From: Calonectria ilicicola
Lineage: Eukaryota; Ascomycota; Sordariomycetes; Hypocreales; Nectriaceae
NCBI GenBank assembly: GCA_020809705.1
Contig: CP085826.1
Coordinates: 4,340,001-4,404,000, forward strand
Length of the DNA stretch: 64,000 nucleotides
Reading direction: 5' to 3'
The notes beneath the pieces were generated by a model. The model did not search any database and was not told where the DNA came from. It was given only the letters and a program-made list of their open reading frames with translations. Both the position numbers and the translations under genes were made by a program. Shown here piece by piece: positions 1 to 11,988 of the stretch (its first letter is position 1; the number at the start of each line of letters is the position of its first letter).

Positions 1-37
1 GTTCCCATTATCTCGTACAGTTCAGCGTGCCTCATCT

Positions 38-559
38 TCACCGCCCGGAGCCACGTCCTCGAGCGCCAGCGCCCTGTTGCGCCTCGTAGCGGTTGTACTC
101 GTCCACCCACACGTCCTTGAGGACGGCCAGGTAGCCGACGATATTGCCGCCGATAACGGCGACGTCGCGCGCGCTCTCAAAGACGCCGCGCTCCCAGACG
201 AAGGCGGCCAGGGCGAACAGGGCGGCCCAGGTGGCGATGCGCAGCGTCAGACGCGTCCACCAGAGCAGCAGGCGGCGGATCCAGTTGAGCACGACGAGGA
301 AGGTGGCGAGGATGAGCAGCGAGGCGACGACGCCGACGAGGCCCTGGTTGTCGGCCATGACATCGAGGAGGCGCTCCAGCAGCGGCTGGACGACCGGGTA
401 AGCGGCGTTGATGACCTGCTGCGCCTGCACCATGAGCTTGTTCTTGAGCACCTGCACAGGCGCGTGCGGGTGCAGGACGTGCGTGTTGATCGAGTCGACG
501 AGGTCGGGCGGGAGAAAAGACGAGAGGAGGTGCGCCGTGAGCGAGGGAGGAGAATCCAT
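38..559 (-). CDS. Apq12-like nuclear pore assembly / nuclear-envelope protein
   Basis: Single-exon frame of 173 aa from the ATG at 559. An in-frame ATG at 610 would add 17 residues, but the 559 start (MDSPPSL) fits the family better. The protein has an amphipathic N-terminal half (about residues 1-70) and then two closely spaced hydrophobic segments (about 75-95 and 105-125) separated by a short Arg/Trp-rich turn (RRLLLWWTR). A short conserved-looking tail (DVWVDEYNRYE) and a Gly/Arg-rich end follow. Two membrane spans plus the aromatic D-x-x-x-x-E-Y-x-R-Y tail is the layout of fungal Apq12 proteins, small ER/nuclear-envelope proteins that affect pore assembly, mRNA export and membrane fluidity. 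The function is inferred from the family. It lies downstream of, and on the same strand as, the 961-aa gene. Confidence 0.75.
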   Translation of the reverse strand: MDSPPSLTAHLLSSFLPPDLVDSINTHVLHPHAPVQVLKNKLMVQAQQVINAAYPVVQPLLERLLDVMADNQGLVGVVASLLILATFLVVLNWIRRLLLWWTRLTLRIATWAALFALAAFVWERGVFESARDVAVIGGNIVGYLAVLKDVWVDEYNRYEAQQGAGARGRGSGR

Positions 560-1851
560 AATGGGCGAAGGCGGGAAAGGGTGCAAGAGAGAGCCAAAGG
601 GAGAGACCAAAAAAAATAATACAATAAGAGAAGTAAGTTATTGCGTGTGAGCGTGTTTGTCCTTTTTTTCAATGTGTGCGTAGTCGCTTCCTCAGTAATG
701 GGACCAGCGATGCCGAATAGTAGAAAAAAAAAGTCACACGTGCGTAGGAGGCAAAATGCGCAACGGGTAAGCCTAAAGGTGGTGGAAGTGGCAGCGATAC
801 AACACCAGGCCAAAAAATTAAAAAGGGACCAAAAAAAAAGGTGTTATAAATGGGAGAGTTTTTAGTGAGAGAGAGGCTACCGGGAGCGGTGGGGGGGCAA
901 GAGCGTTGTCTCGTCGCGTGGAGTTTTTTTTTTCGGGCTCCTTATTAGTGGCCTTTTGGCGGTCGATCCGACAAGGGTCGCACAGGGTAGGATCTGGTCA
1001 GGGAAGAAGGATGCATGCAACAAAGGACAGATGTCAAAATGATAAAAAGGAACAGTGATGAATGAGACAACAAACCGTCCGTGGCACAAAAGGGCACACA
1101 GGCCATTGAGGTTTCTAGAAGCTCTTCGGAATGAACAATCCCGTCGCCCAATTACGCTGTCTTGCCTGCCTGCTTTTTTGTCCTGACACCCAGCTACCCT
1201 AACCTTGATGATACACCACATTATAAATCAAACAGGTAAATTATATCATCGTCTCACCGTGAATAACAAAGCCGATCTTGCTTCATGAGCAAGCATCACT
1301 TACCCCTATAACAAGTCAATCCAAGCCAGCTCATACACCGCCTTTTCTCCTATTTTTACCACATCAACAGAGATTGGCCAATCCTTTGGCTGGCCCATCT
1401 TACGTGTGAGAAATGACTGTTGGAAGCAGCGAGCACCGCAAACGACCAGAGACACAAAATATACCAAAGCGTGCACACCAAGACTCATAAACCAATGCAT
1501 TATTATTTCATAACTGTATTCTTTTCATGGTCCGTTATGGGACACGACGCGCATGATCGCATTTCTGTAAGGTAGTTGTTTGTAGAAAAAGAAAAAAAAA
1601 AAAGAAAGAAGCTAAAGAAAGTTGTAAATGAAAGGGTATCGGACATGGATTGTATCTGAACCATGATGAAATGTAACCTCCCACGCTCAATTCCAAACCT
1701 ATGCCACCACCGCATCCTCTATTATGCGATACGAAGCACTAACCACCATCGACGCCCGTGTAATGACCTTTTTTTTCTTTTCGATATTGTAAAAACACCA
1801 CCCAAATGGCTTTTTTTTTTTCTTCATTCGCCCAAATTACGTTTACCATCA
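560..1851. other. Intergenic: Apq12 upstream region and 3' side of the 961-aa gene
   Basis: About 1.3 kb without a credible gene. It must hold the promoter and leader of the Apq12-like gene and the 3' UTR of the upstream gene. Many A and T tracts (for example near 605, 723, 830, 925, 1590 and 1810) and short frames on both strands are all that is visible. Confidence 0.6.
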
Positions 1852-4787
1852 TTATTCCTCGAGTCCTTCCAAGATGCGCCGTGCCGTTTCTAGCCTGCGT
1901 CGGTACATGCGCGCGTCGGTGCTCGCCTTGGAGACTTCGGATAGATTGAGAATGCACTTGCCCACACTGGCAACGAGCTTCTCGACGAGGATTCGATCCT
2001 CCTTGGGAAGCATCTCTATGGCTGCTGACTGACCACCGCCGCCCATCTCTTGGTCGCAAATGCTAGCAGTTTCATTCATGAGAGTTTCCGAGATTTGATC
2101 CAGCTCGTGATCCGGCGAGCCACTGGGAGTCAACACCCCACCATTCATCCTGGTCTTGTTGACCAGTGGGAAGCTTCGGTTCGTGCCGGTTGACTCAAAT
2201 GACGAGACAGATGGTCGATGCGAGGCAACAACAACACCATCACTTTGACCTGGCCGATGCACGACTGTGTTCCGGCGGGGGTGGGGTTGAGCTTGTTGGT
2301 GAGAATCGTCCGACACTTCGCGGCGCGGAAACTCAAAACCCCCAAACGTCGTTCGCTTCGCTGACGTGGGTTCCTCTGAGTAATCCATATCCGGGGTTTC
2401 AACAGCCCTTTCCTGAATCTCGGTTTCATCGTCCATCGTCGAGGTGCGACTAGCGCGACCTTCAGTGGCGGTAGCAAATGTATTAACAGACGACAGTGTG
2501 TCAATACTGATTCGGCGATTCGCTCGTGAGTCGTCTGAAATTGGACCTCGGGTGGTCTCAACCGACTCCTCAGATGTGGTACTGCCGAAGCTATCCCGTC
2601 GGTCTCGCTGCTGGCTAATTGTTCCCATGGCTGAATGGAGGAAAAAGTGCTCGTAGTCGAAAGCATCCTCACGATCCTCGTGTGAGATGGGCTCTTGGTA
2701 TGTGTCATGATATAGCGATTCACCACTCTCACTTATATCATCCTCATACTCGCCTTCTTGTTCCACTTCCTCGTACTCCTCGATTTGCTCTTCGAGAGCT
2801 GGGTCTTCCTCTTCATCCTCCTCTTCCCATTGTTCGTCTATGGCTTGCTGCATCTCTTCCTCCAAGGATGGGTGCTCTCCTTCGTCCTGCTCAATGCCAA
2901 AGACATCGTCTGCTTCTAGGTGATGACCATCTGCCAAGAAGTACTGTTCTTCCTCTTCGATGTGACTGTTATTCAGAACATAGTGTTGCTGTTCCTTGAT
3001 GTGCTCTTCAACATGTCGCTCTTCGACATGTTCTTCCATATGTTGCTCTTCAACATGCTGCTCATCAATGTGTTGTTCATCGATAAGCTGTTCCTCCTGC
3101 TCAACAAGTTCAGCCAATTTCTTGTGATCCACTGCTTGTTCTGTCATGGTCGAATCTGAACCATCGACGCTCTTGCTAATGGCGGGACTCTCATGAGCGG
3201 ACTCGTAATTAGCGCTCATGGCCTCCTCCATCATATCAGCCTGGACCTCGGCCACGACATCTGCATAGTTGGGCGTGGGCTGTTCATGTTCCAAATCGCC
3301 AGGGACCTGCAAGGATGTGTCCTTGTTTGAATTTTTGATAGCTCGTGGCTCCATGAACCCTTGGTCCCATCGGGCGTGAGTAAAGGGACTGGGAGTACGT
3401 AAGCTTTGGAGACTGCGGCGCTTCAGGCTATCGGCTCGGGCTTGCTCCTTCAGGCTGGAAATCTTGCCCTTCAGATCATTCATCTGGTCCTTCAAGTCGC
3501 GCACCTGCGCCACGGACATGGAGCGTGTGATATCCTTGTCAGAGCCGAAGCCAAAGGGGCTCAGCAACTGTCCAAATTGGTCGCTGATGGGGTACAGATC
3601 CTCATCTTCGCTCAAAGGGCTAAGTGTTGAGTCCAAAGGCTGGTAGGTAAGCTTGCGGCTAATGCCCGCTCCAAGTGCGTCAGCGCTTCTGGATGATGTG
3701 AGTGGTTGACGATAGCCTCCTGCAGCACCTAGTGCACTAGCGGATCGTGGAAACCCTGTGCCGGCGGGGTCATTATGGAGGCTCGAGTCGCTCGACATTC
3801 GTGAATGGCCCATGGGAAGTCCTGCAGACAATGGGGCTGTGGGATCGCGGAACGATGTTATAGGGCGCACAATGGGTGGCGACGGGGTCGAGCCATCGGA
3901 CACGGGATTGTAGTAAAGAGAACTCCGGGCCCTCGAAAGATTTCCTTCCATAGTCTGTAATGATATGAGCATGGTGTAGCAGTTTTTAGTTGATTTGAAC
4001 TCACTGATAATCGTTTCTTTGCGTTAGCCAGAATCTGCTCTGCCCTGTCGCTGAGAGAATAGTCATCAGTCAACACCGGTCTGATGGGTCTCCTTCCAGG
4101 GGCAGGCTCCTTCGCAGCAGTTCCCTCTACGTATTCAGAAGCCATGCTCTCCTCATCGTCACCCTGGAAGTGTATGTCGTCGACGCTAACTGTATCGTCG
4201 AAATCGCCAAACTCGCCATTTCGACCTTGGGTGGTGACGGTGCTGTTTGATTCGAGAGATGATCTTCTTTCACGTGATAAGGCCGAACTCTTGTTCTTGA
4301 GGCGTGCAGCCCCCATGGTAGGCGATGATCGCAGAGCAGCATCTTCATCGCTTTGGACTGATAAGTGGGAGGAAGCACGTCTGGCGCCCCTCTTTCCCAC
4401 GACGCTTTCGGCCTCGGTCACCTCACCAATATCTGACAACATGGTGCCATTTCCGTATATAATTGGGGTCGATCCGGTAACGTATGAGGGTTGGTGATGA
4501 TAAGAAGGCTGGTGGTAAGAGGGCTGGGAGTACGACGTCTGCGTGTAGGAGGGCTGTGATTGAGGTAGATGAAACTGCATGTCGCCAATTTGGGCGTTGT
4601 TCCACAGCATAATGGGCGACCGAGATCGATCATCAGGTGAGTCTGAGCGATCGTAATCGGGAAGAATCATGTCCGGGTTGGTCAAGGTAGGTGATCCGGC
4701 AATGGGCTTGTAGGACAGCGAGGTCGGCGTCGTGGCCCCCTGCCGGACACTGGGGGCATGATGAGCAGATACCGCTTGCGCTGCCAT
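1852..4787 (-). CDS. Conserved fungal protein of unknown function, low-complexity with coiled coil
   Basis: Two exons: 4005-4787 and 1852-3954. The 50 bp intron at 3955-4004 (GTGAGT...TTACAG) joins AKKRLS to TMEGNLSRARSSL in frame, giving 961 aa. Features in order: a Tyr/Gln/Ser-rich repeat stretch (about 75-100, QPSY units); a Ser/Arg region; a Lys/Arg helix across the splice; a predicted coiled coil (about 400-440, VRDLKDQMNDLKGK) followed by LQSLRTPSPF; a 15-bp-repeat-encoded Glu/Gln/His/Val segment (about 549-582); a long Glu/Asp block; and a final helical segment (PKEDRILVEKLV...RMYRRRLETARRIL) that looks like the best-conserved part. There is no signal peptide, membrane span or enzymatic motif. 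I believe similar proteins are widespread in Sordariomycetes, but I know of no assigned function. A scaffold or cytoskeletal role is only a guess. Confidence 0.85.
2994..3092 (-). repeat. 15-bp in-frame tandem repeats (EEQHV-type)
   Basis: Inside the 961-aa gene, six to seven imperfect 15 bp units (one shortened to 12 bp) of the plus-strand form gttgctcttcaacat encode pentads such as DEQHI, DEQHV, EEQHM, EERHV and EEHIK (residues about 549-582). The reading frame is kept throughout. Confidence 0.85.
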
Positions 4788-7700
4788 TGTCGCTGGAGGA
4801 TTTGGTTCGATCCAGTTGGTGTTGGGAGGTTCGGTTGAGAATCGCTCAGGTTTGCGATGGTTGAGAAAGTTGTTTCCTGGGGGAGGGGGGCCCTGTGGGC
4901 GTCGTGGGGGAGAAAAGAGCTGCAGCGATGGCTGGCTAAGGGGAGGAGGCTGAGGGATCGTCGTGGTTGAATGCGCAGGCGAGAAACTTGATGCAGGTGA
5001 ATTGTTTTTGTCGGCGACCAGCTGGTCAGTGATTCGGTAACATCAAGCCGATGTCTTGGACGAGAGGGTATTGTTAGTCGCCGGATCGCTGTGTGGCGCA
5101 AAAAGTGCTGGAGGCTGGATTGGGGGGGGAAACGGAACAATGGGCAAATCGAGGGCGAGGAAAGACAGGACGGGGCGAGGCGAGACAGGATGGCCAAGTC
5201 ACGAGGCGGGATCGGGAAGAGAAGCGCTGGCCTCGGAGAAATTGGACGACGCAAACGGCTATTAGGCTATCGTCCAGAATTGGGGCCAAGGAGGATGAGA
5301 AGAGAGCGCGATGTGCGCGGGTGTGATCAAACGAAACGGTAAAGCTCGCTCAGCTGCCCGTGAAGTCGAGCCGATGAGATGAGAGCTGCTAACTGTGTAC
5401 GTACCTGGGGCCGTAGAGCGTCCGGCAATGGCTGATGCGCACGCCAAAGGGTCCTGGTGCGCTCCTAACCCGCGCTCAGTCCTCACAGGGCTCCAAAAAC
5501 CCGGCCGAGAAGAGTTTAGCCAAGGATCAAGAGAAGAACTCGACGGCGCGGGTCAGGGGGCTTTTGTGGAACCGAATTCGAGCTCACAGACGTACTCTCT
5601 GAGCAGCGAGGAATGGAGTCGAACGCGGACGGGTGCACGCCCCAGCAGCTGGCTTGGCTCTGCAGCGACGGATGCGGACCGGAGGAGAGAAACGAAAGGC
5701 AGCCCACAGACTCGGTCCCTGGGCCGTGCTGGGGGTGGTAACCTTTGCGGTTTTGTTTCTTTGAAGGGTCCGTTTTGGGGAGGTTGAAGGGAGAGGCAAG
5801 ATGCGACGGGGACGGCGAATTGTTGATGGGATAAACGAAGTCCCAAACAAGAAGTTGGTCTTCGATACGGAAATGTTGACGTGCAGTCGCCGGCCTTAAT
5901 AGTCAGGGTACCTGAATGTGACAGCACCGGTGCGGTGCAGGGAGGAGGCTCCAGCTGCTAATTATGCCGGTCCAATATGAGCGGCGGAGTAATCGTCCGC
6001 GACCTACGGGCCCTCTGCGAGCGTCAGTCAAAAAAAAGTCAACAGCCTCGATTGGAAGCGCCGCCCTGGCCCTGAAGCGTTCCTGGGGCCGGCCCCAGCC
6101 ATATTCAATTCATGGCGTGTCCAGCGTCATCCATGTAACCCCGTCTGGCCCCCTCGATTTTTCTCACAGCGATTGCTGGCTCCTCTGTGCCCATCCACGG
6201 CTCTCATTGGGCGGGCAGCCTGAAGGAGTCGCAGCAGGTACATGCAATTTATCACACAACCGACAAGGATCGCCTCACAGCGGACGGAAAAGGGGGCCAC
6301 CCCATGAGTTCACGCTCGCAGTTCACCGCCCTGGGATCCACGGTCCAGACGAAACATGTCAGCTCCTAAAGGCTCGGGCGGCCTGGTCCCGGAGCTGGGA
6401 TCAGCAGCTTGTCTTTGGGGGAAACAAAAAATGTTGAAAGAAGAAAAGCATCATCAAGAGTCACCATGCGTCCCTTGCTTGCATCCCTACTTTGTGGCAC
6501 TTCGTATATGTATGCTTCATGTCACCCCTACATTGCGCGCGCGCGCAGTGTAGCTTTCACTGTGACGCAGGACCTTGGCGGGCGCATAGCTTGGTTGCAC
6601 TTTAGAGGCATCCCGTCCCATCTGATGTATCACAAGCTCGCCGACCACCACCTCCTGAATATATTTCCCTGCCTTTCCCCCTTCCACCCCCGTCTCTCAC
6701 GTCGGACGGAGCGAAGCAATGTGACATTTGCACATGGCGGCCTCGCCTCGTCCCCGCCCAAAGACTCCAACTGATCCGCCAAGTCGCATGAAGGTCCAAG
6801 CACGGGCTAGAATGACTGCGTGGACCGACATTTTGACACTATTGAACTGACCCGTCCTCAGCCAACTGCACCCACATATGTGCAACCGCTGCTGCATCTG
6901 CATCATTTTTTCTTCGCAATTTCTTTTTCTATCTCATTCCGAACCATTGCAGCTCGTCAATGCACTCAGCATTAACTTGCAGGCATCGCCTTGTTCTCTC
7001 TCTCCCCTATTTACTCATTTCTTTTTCTTTTTCTTTTTTTCCTTTGCTTGTTTTTTTTCTTTCTTACGTAGTGTTGCCCAGATACCCATGACCACGCTTC
7101 CGTGCTGTCAAGCGAGCTACCTTTAAAAAAAAGCATCGTTGTTTACATGTACCATCATCATCTAGCTCTCCCGACCGTCTCCCCCGCTCTTCTTGCTTTT
7201 TCCTCCTGTCAGCCAGTTCCCGAATGCCACGTCCCCCCTAAAAGAAAAAAAAAATTTAAGGTCCCCAGTCCTGGCACGCCATCAGCTAATCTCAGATCCT
7301 TCTCCTACTTTATGATGGCCCCATTCACAGCCACGAAAATAGCAGATTTTGCTGTAGCCTCAATTGGCTGTGGATCTTGCGACGAAGTGCCCTGTAATAG
7401 TTATAGAGCTGGCGCGGGTCTTTTACCAATCGCATCACATTATTTCCGGCTCACGACGTAATCTTCCCATCTGTGCACCTTCTTCAGATGAACTAAAAAA
7501 AAAAGGGTGTGCTATTAATTTCTGAAACGCGACAAAATCTAATAATGATAATCGAGCTGAATCGATCATTTAGCTCCCACAAGAGTTTCATCGTAAAAAA
7601 AAAAGAAGCAAGATTGTGACAGGTCCTTAGGTCCTCCATCTCGCGCGAGCTGACATTTAGATCCGATCTACACGATCTGGCTTGGTAAAAAAGAAAGGAA

Positions 7701-8208
7701 ACAGCAACCAATAAAACAAAAACATCACCCTTGCATTGCTCTGATACACACTAATGACCTACAAGCTAGACATTCTTCAATGCCATGCTCAATCAAAATC
7801 AAGCATTTACCGCGCCTCCGGTAGACAATGGCTGGAACCTGCTGACTTGTTCAAGCCCTCCTGTTTCACCTATACTCCGAATGTTGTCCGGCTTTAGACC
7901 CTACTGACTGGAACATGTCCAAGCCGATCCAGTGCCGTGTCTCGTAAAATCACTCAAAGTTGAAACCTGGCGGCCCAATTTTTTTTTGTATTCATGTCTA
8001 TGTAATGACTCCTAAATGCAGTGGTTTTTTTGCTTTTGTTTATTCTCTAATGAAAATGACAAGTCCCTGCCCTAAATGCAATTGTTTCCTTCCTTTTGTT
8101 AGTTAGATTGACCAAGAGGTGGCCACCAGGCATCACCAATCCCAGCTTTATTCTCTACACGCTCAACAGTGCATTCTATATATGTATGTGTCTCTCTAGC
8201 TAAGGGCT
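4788..8208. other. Intergenic: promoter/leader of the 961-aa gene and 3' side of MTD1
   Basis: 3.4 kb with no gene I can support. The part next to 4787 is GC-rich with GGGGCGAGGC-like runs (about 5150-5200). The part from 6.9 to 8.2 kb is AT-rich with many T and A tracts. The longest frame (5964-6437) overlaps others on both strands and shows no domain or codon bias, so I regard it as chance. Confidence 0.55.
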
Positions 8209-9349
8209 TTAATCATCGGCAAACGCCTCGCTGCGAGCCTGGATGTTGCTCTTGTCGGTCTCATCCTTGGATGGTCGGTTGGCAATGAGACGCTAGTTGA
8301 GTTAGCTTGACTTCGTAGTGAGATGATGCAGATTCTACTTACCACAAGGTTTCTCAACAAAATGGCAATGGTGACCTTTCCAACCGAAGGCACGTAGATG
8401 GAGGCCTTCTCCTTGATGGCAGGGCCATCAAAGTTTCGGTATGACGAAAAGTTGATGCAGACAGCACCGTCGCGGATGAGCTCAGTAGGGACCTTGAAGG
8501 ACTCGACGGGGACGCCACCAATAACGACGTCACTGAGGGGAAGGCACTGTTCCAGACCCCAGCCCTCCTTGTCCTCGACCTTGTGGCGGACTTGCTTGAT
8601 GCCCTGGCCACGGGTGAAGAGCTGCACGCCGGTGATGTCGACTGAGTACACAGTAGCACCGTCATTGGCCAGAAGAGCTGCAAGGGGTCGGCCATTGACC
8701 TCAGATCGGTTGATGACTGTGATGGTCTTGCCAAACAACCGGTTGCCGGGAGCCAAAATGGGGTTGTAAATCTGCAGGTACTCCAGGATCTTGACGACAG
8801 CAAGCGGGGTGCAAGGGAGGATGGACTTCTTGCGGTTCTCGGGGGCATCCAGGAAACGAATGTTGTGGTACATATTGTACAGGTGCTGGTGTCTAAGACC
8901 CTCGACGTCCTTGGTAAGTGCGACAGTCTCCTGGACGTACTTGTCGTGGGTAGGGTTCTGAGGGAAGATGGGGTAGTAGACAATCATGCCGTCCACGTTG
9001 TCATCTTCGTTGGCCTTCATGATCTCCTCCTCGAGGAGATCCTTGTCGACATTTCGAAGATCGAACTTGAAGCCGCTGGAACATGAATTAGTCACAGTGT
9101 TCGAGGTAGTCACCGGGTTGCCCGGTTATCCACGCGGTTGTCTCACTTGTCCTCGCAAGTCTTCTTGGACCACTCGGCATATTTGACAGCAGCAGGATCG
9201 CCGTTTGCGAGAAATGCGGCAAGGGTCGGCTCGCTCGAGTTTGAGCCTTGGACCTTGGCGAGAGTCTCCTTGACCTCCACCAAGAAGTTCTTTGCAATGG
9301 TCTCGGCGGTGATGACCTTGCAGGTCTTGGGGGCTTGCTGCTCAGCCAT
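8209..9349 (-). CDS. MTD1: NAD-dependent 5,10-methylenetetrahydrofolate dehydrogenase
   Basis: Three exons: 9147-9349, 8343-9075 and 8209-8292. Introns of 71 bp (GTGAGA...TTCCAG) and 50 bp (GTAAGT...AACTAG) give 339 aa, close to the roughly 320 aa of yeast Mtd1. The start MAEQQAPKT sits in a good context (CCAAAATGG). The first domain carries NVDGMIVYYPIFPQN. The Rossmann part carries GKTITVINRSEVNGRPLAALL, and PSVGKVTIAILLRNLV follows. The PSVGKVT form, instead of the PGGVGPMT of bifunctional FolD/C1-synthase enzymes, marks the monofunctional NAD-dependent cytosolic dehydrogenase. It converts 5,10-methylene-THF to 5,10-methenyl-THF with NAD+, feeding one-carbon units to purine synthesis. Transcribed away from the nitrate transporter. 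Confidence 0.93.
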
Positions 9350-10940
9350 TTTGGAAATTCAGAAACAGATGTAAGACCCTCTGGATTCTCGTTAGTGGTT
9401 TGTATTTTCGTCCTTGGCAATGTTACTCACAGTTCTTGAGCGAAAACGGAATGCGACGGTTTTGGCGAACCCCACTACCCGGGTTGGAGTTGGGGATATA
9501 TGCTGGGATGCTACAGTAGACAAGACAGTGTCAGTAAGCGATCCAGACGGCAATATGCACAGTTTCAGGTGAAGGGGAGCTCTTTGCTTTACAAGATACT
9601 CCGCGTAGACGCGCAATTGAAAAAAAAAAGAGTTTGGTTTTGAGCAAAGGGTCTGTCACTCATGGAGGGGCAGCCAATGCAAAGGATTAATTGCGAGGAA
9701 AAAAAATTTGGCCCAGGACCCCTCCACCGGGGTACCCCTCTTACCCCATTAGGCTTAGTGCAATGGCGCTGCGAATTGGAGACGGGATTGAAGGTGAGCG
9801 CAAATGCCGACCGTCAGCTGAAGATTTTCTTGACGTCAGTGAGACTTTTGACAAGACCGAGGTAAATATTTTTTTCAAAAAGAATTTTCAGGTCCTGCGC
9901 GTCAATCTCTTTTTTTTTCTCACCCTCTCTAGTGTCTAAGCTCAAGTGAAGCCCCAACATTAGAAAAGACGAATGCCATTTCCCCATCCTCTGTCTAAGT
10001 GAACTCGCGACCATGAGACAGAAAGCATGACACCAAATTATCACCCACCGTCTGCATAGGAACTTTACCACTAAATCAACACACCCAAAGGCATCGCATT
10101 CCGTCATCTATGTGTCTTTTGGATATTTTTAGATCCTCAATCTTTTAATAATTAAGCAAATTGAACAATAGTTTGTTTTTATTAGATTGCTGGTTTCGAT
10201 GTCTTCTGTTTTCTGTGCCGCTCTTACCAGCCATTGGCGATCCGAAATCTCAGCCATCAACTTGTTGCTGGCGAGACATGGAAGTATTAACATTAGTAGA
10301 GGATACCAGCATTTATATTTATATATGTTTTTCTCGATAAGAGTGCGATATCCCTATCTGTAGGCAGAAATTAATAAGCGGTCTTTTTTGTCAGTGCTCT
10401 CTTGGCGAAAGCCACTTGCGACACAATTGGCGATGCAACAGATTTGGCTTTCGCTAATTTCTCCGTCAGTCTCCAACACGAGCTAGTCGCCCCTAGCTCT
10501 TGACAGGATTTTGTCTCGCCATCTTCAAATGAAGAAATTGGTACGAATTGCTGTGTTTCGGCCCGCAATCGGTCGGTCGGACGGTTATAATGCTTTAATA
10601 CGACCTCAAACCCGCCATTAATACGAGTTATATGTAGCCAACATTCATGTCGAGTCATTTGACGTCGATAAGCAGTCTGCATCTCATGTGATGCATGCAT
10701 AAAACACTGCAGACAGCTTCTCACCGAGGCGAATTCGGTTCCTGCTCCGGCCGACCGGACAATCGACCCTCATTACACATGGAAAGAAACATGGGGATTG
10801 GAGGCAAAGAGTTGCTGTGTTATCAGTGTCAGGATGAAAAAGCATGCATGAGCCAGTCTTATCGGCCCCCACGGGCGCAGCCCCAGATTCTAGCTCCCTA
10901 TTCCTCCAACTATATAGGGCCGGCACCCCGCCACTTGCTG

Positions 10941-10950
10941 CTCCGCGGAG
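10941..10950. promoter_or_regulatory. Candidate NIRA (nitrate regulator) binding site
   Basis: The decamer CTCCGCGGAG matches the Aspergillus NIRA consensus CTCCGHGG on both strands because it is palindromic. It lies about 1.04 kb upstream of the nitrate transporter ATG. The match is seen; binding is inferred, and the distance is long for a NIRA site. Confidence 0.4.
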
Positions 10951-11428
10951 ATTCATTCTTCAGCTTGTGTAGATATCGCAATAGCTTATCTCTGGCTAGC
11001 TAACCGCTAAACACGCCTCCGGAACCAAGCATTATTCCTTATTGAGGCATCTTCAGCCTTGTCTTCGCCTCTCCCTCCACCGTTGCACTCGGAATTGAGC
11101 ATCCAATGGCAGCTTGGTCATTTGTCTTGGAAGCCTGGGCTTATCATAGGCCAGCACCTTGAGCCGCAGCTAGTGCTGTCGGTCAGGCCAATGCTCTGGT
11201 ACATGCATACCTCATCAAGTGCTGAGCGTGACTTCTTATCTCCAGCATCATATTCCTTTTTTTTCAGGTCAGCTTGGGGGTGCGCGTCTCACAAAACGTG
11301 GCACTTTCAAACCTGATCAAAACGTCGAAAAAAGCTGATGCTTTTTCTTGCACCGAGGAGGGACCATCTCCAGGCTCTCTCTCTCAAGAAATCGACTCGT
11401 CATTTCGGTGTAATAGGTGCATAAATTC

Positions 11429-11751
11429 CTATCTTGCTCTGTAAAGTTCGCGACGTTGTGCCAAGAGGTTGCAAAAACTGGCTCCAACGAGCTCTCCTGG
11501 CAAAGTTGGGTATCAAACCACCAGGGCAGGGCCTAGATTTCCTGCCGCGACGACTAATAGACAGCCACCAAAACTAGGAGGCCTGTCATATCTTCGCAGC
11601 CCGCGCCCCCCGTCACCACCACAGGTCTTATCGGATCAGCACGACAGCCGAGTTGATTGTCGGTCAGTGCATCTCCGCCCTCCGGTGCCAGCTGCATCTC
11701 CATTAAGCGATTCTCCAGTAAGACGCGTAGCTTCGATAACGCCTCCTTATC
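11429..11751. promoter_or_regulatory. Cluster of GATA-type (AreA/NIT2-like) sites
   Basis: HGATAR-type hexamers occur at 11429-11434 (CTATCT), 11627-11632 (CTTATC), 11734-11739 (CGATAA) and 11746-11751 (CTTATC). The last two form a close pair of opposite orientation about 240 bp before the nitrate transporter ATG. AreA/NIT2 nitrogen regulators favour such paired sites at nitrate-assimilation promoters. Single GATA sites are common by chance, so only the pair has weight. Confidence 0.45.
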
Positions 11752-11842
11752 GAGTTAGCCTTGACATGGGAAGCTTTGGAGATCCGGAGATGCTTAACTC
11801 ACTCTATTTGACGTTCATCGCATGAATATTCATCAATCGGTC

Positions 11843-11848
11843 TATAAA
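11843..11848 (+). promoter_or_regulatory. TATA box of the nitrate transporter gene
   Basis: TATAAA in the context CGGTCTATAAATGC, 141 bp before the ATG at 11989, with a pyrimidine-containing stretch downstream. Position and sequence fit a core promoter. Confidence 0.5.
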
Positions 11849-11988
11849 TGCTGCGGTCTCGTTTCGTCTGAAAGCGGCATTCGAGAGGACAATCACAGCA
11901 AGATCTCGATTGCATCAACTGGCTCCCTGATACTTTCCCCGGAAACCGTACGACCTTAATCGATATATTCATCACTTAAACCTTCAAG

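Larger units (their letters stand above)
9350..11988. other. Divergent promoter region between MTD1 and the nitrate transporter
   Basis: 2.6 kb between two divergent genes, with no supported gene. The right part carries a NIRA-like palindrome, several GATA-type sites and a TATA box, listed separately. The left part (9600-10400) is AT-rich. Overlapping frames at 10371-11003 lie on both strands and lack features. Confidence 0.6.

Noticed and set aside
5964..6437. 157-codon plus-strand frame
   Set aside because: No domain, overlapping alternatives, and no splice-supported continuation.
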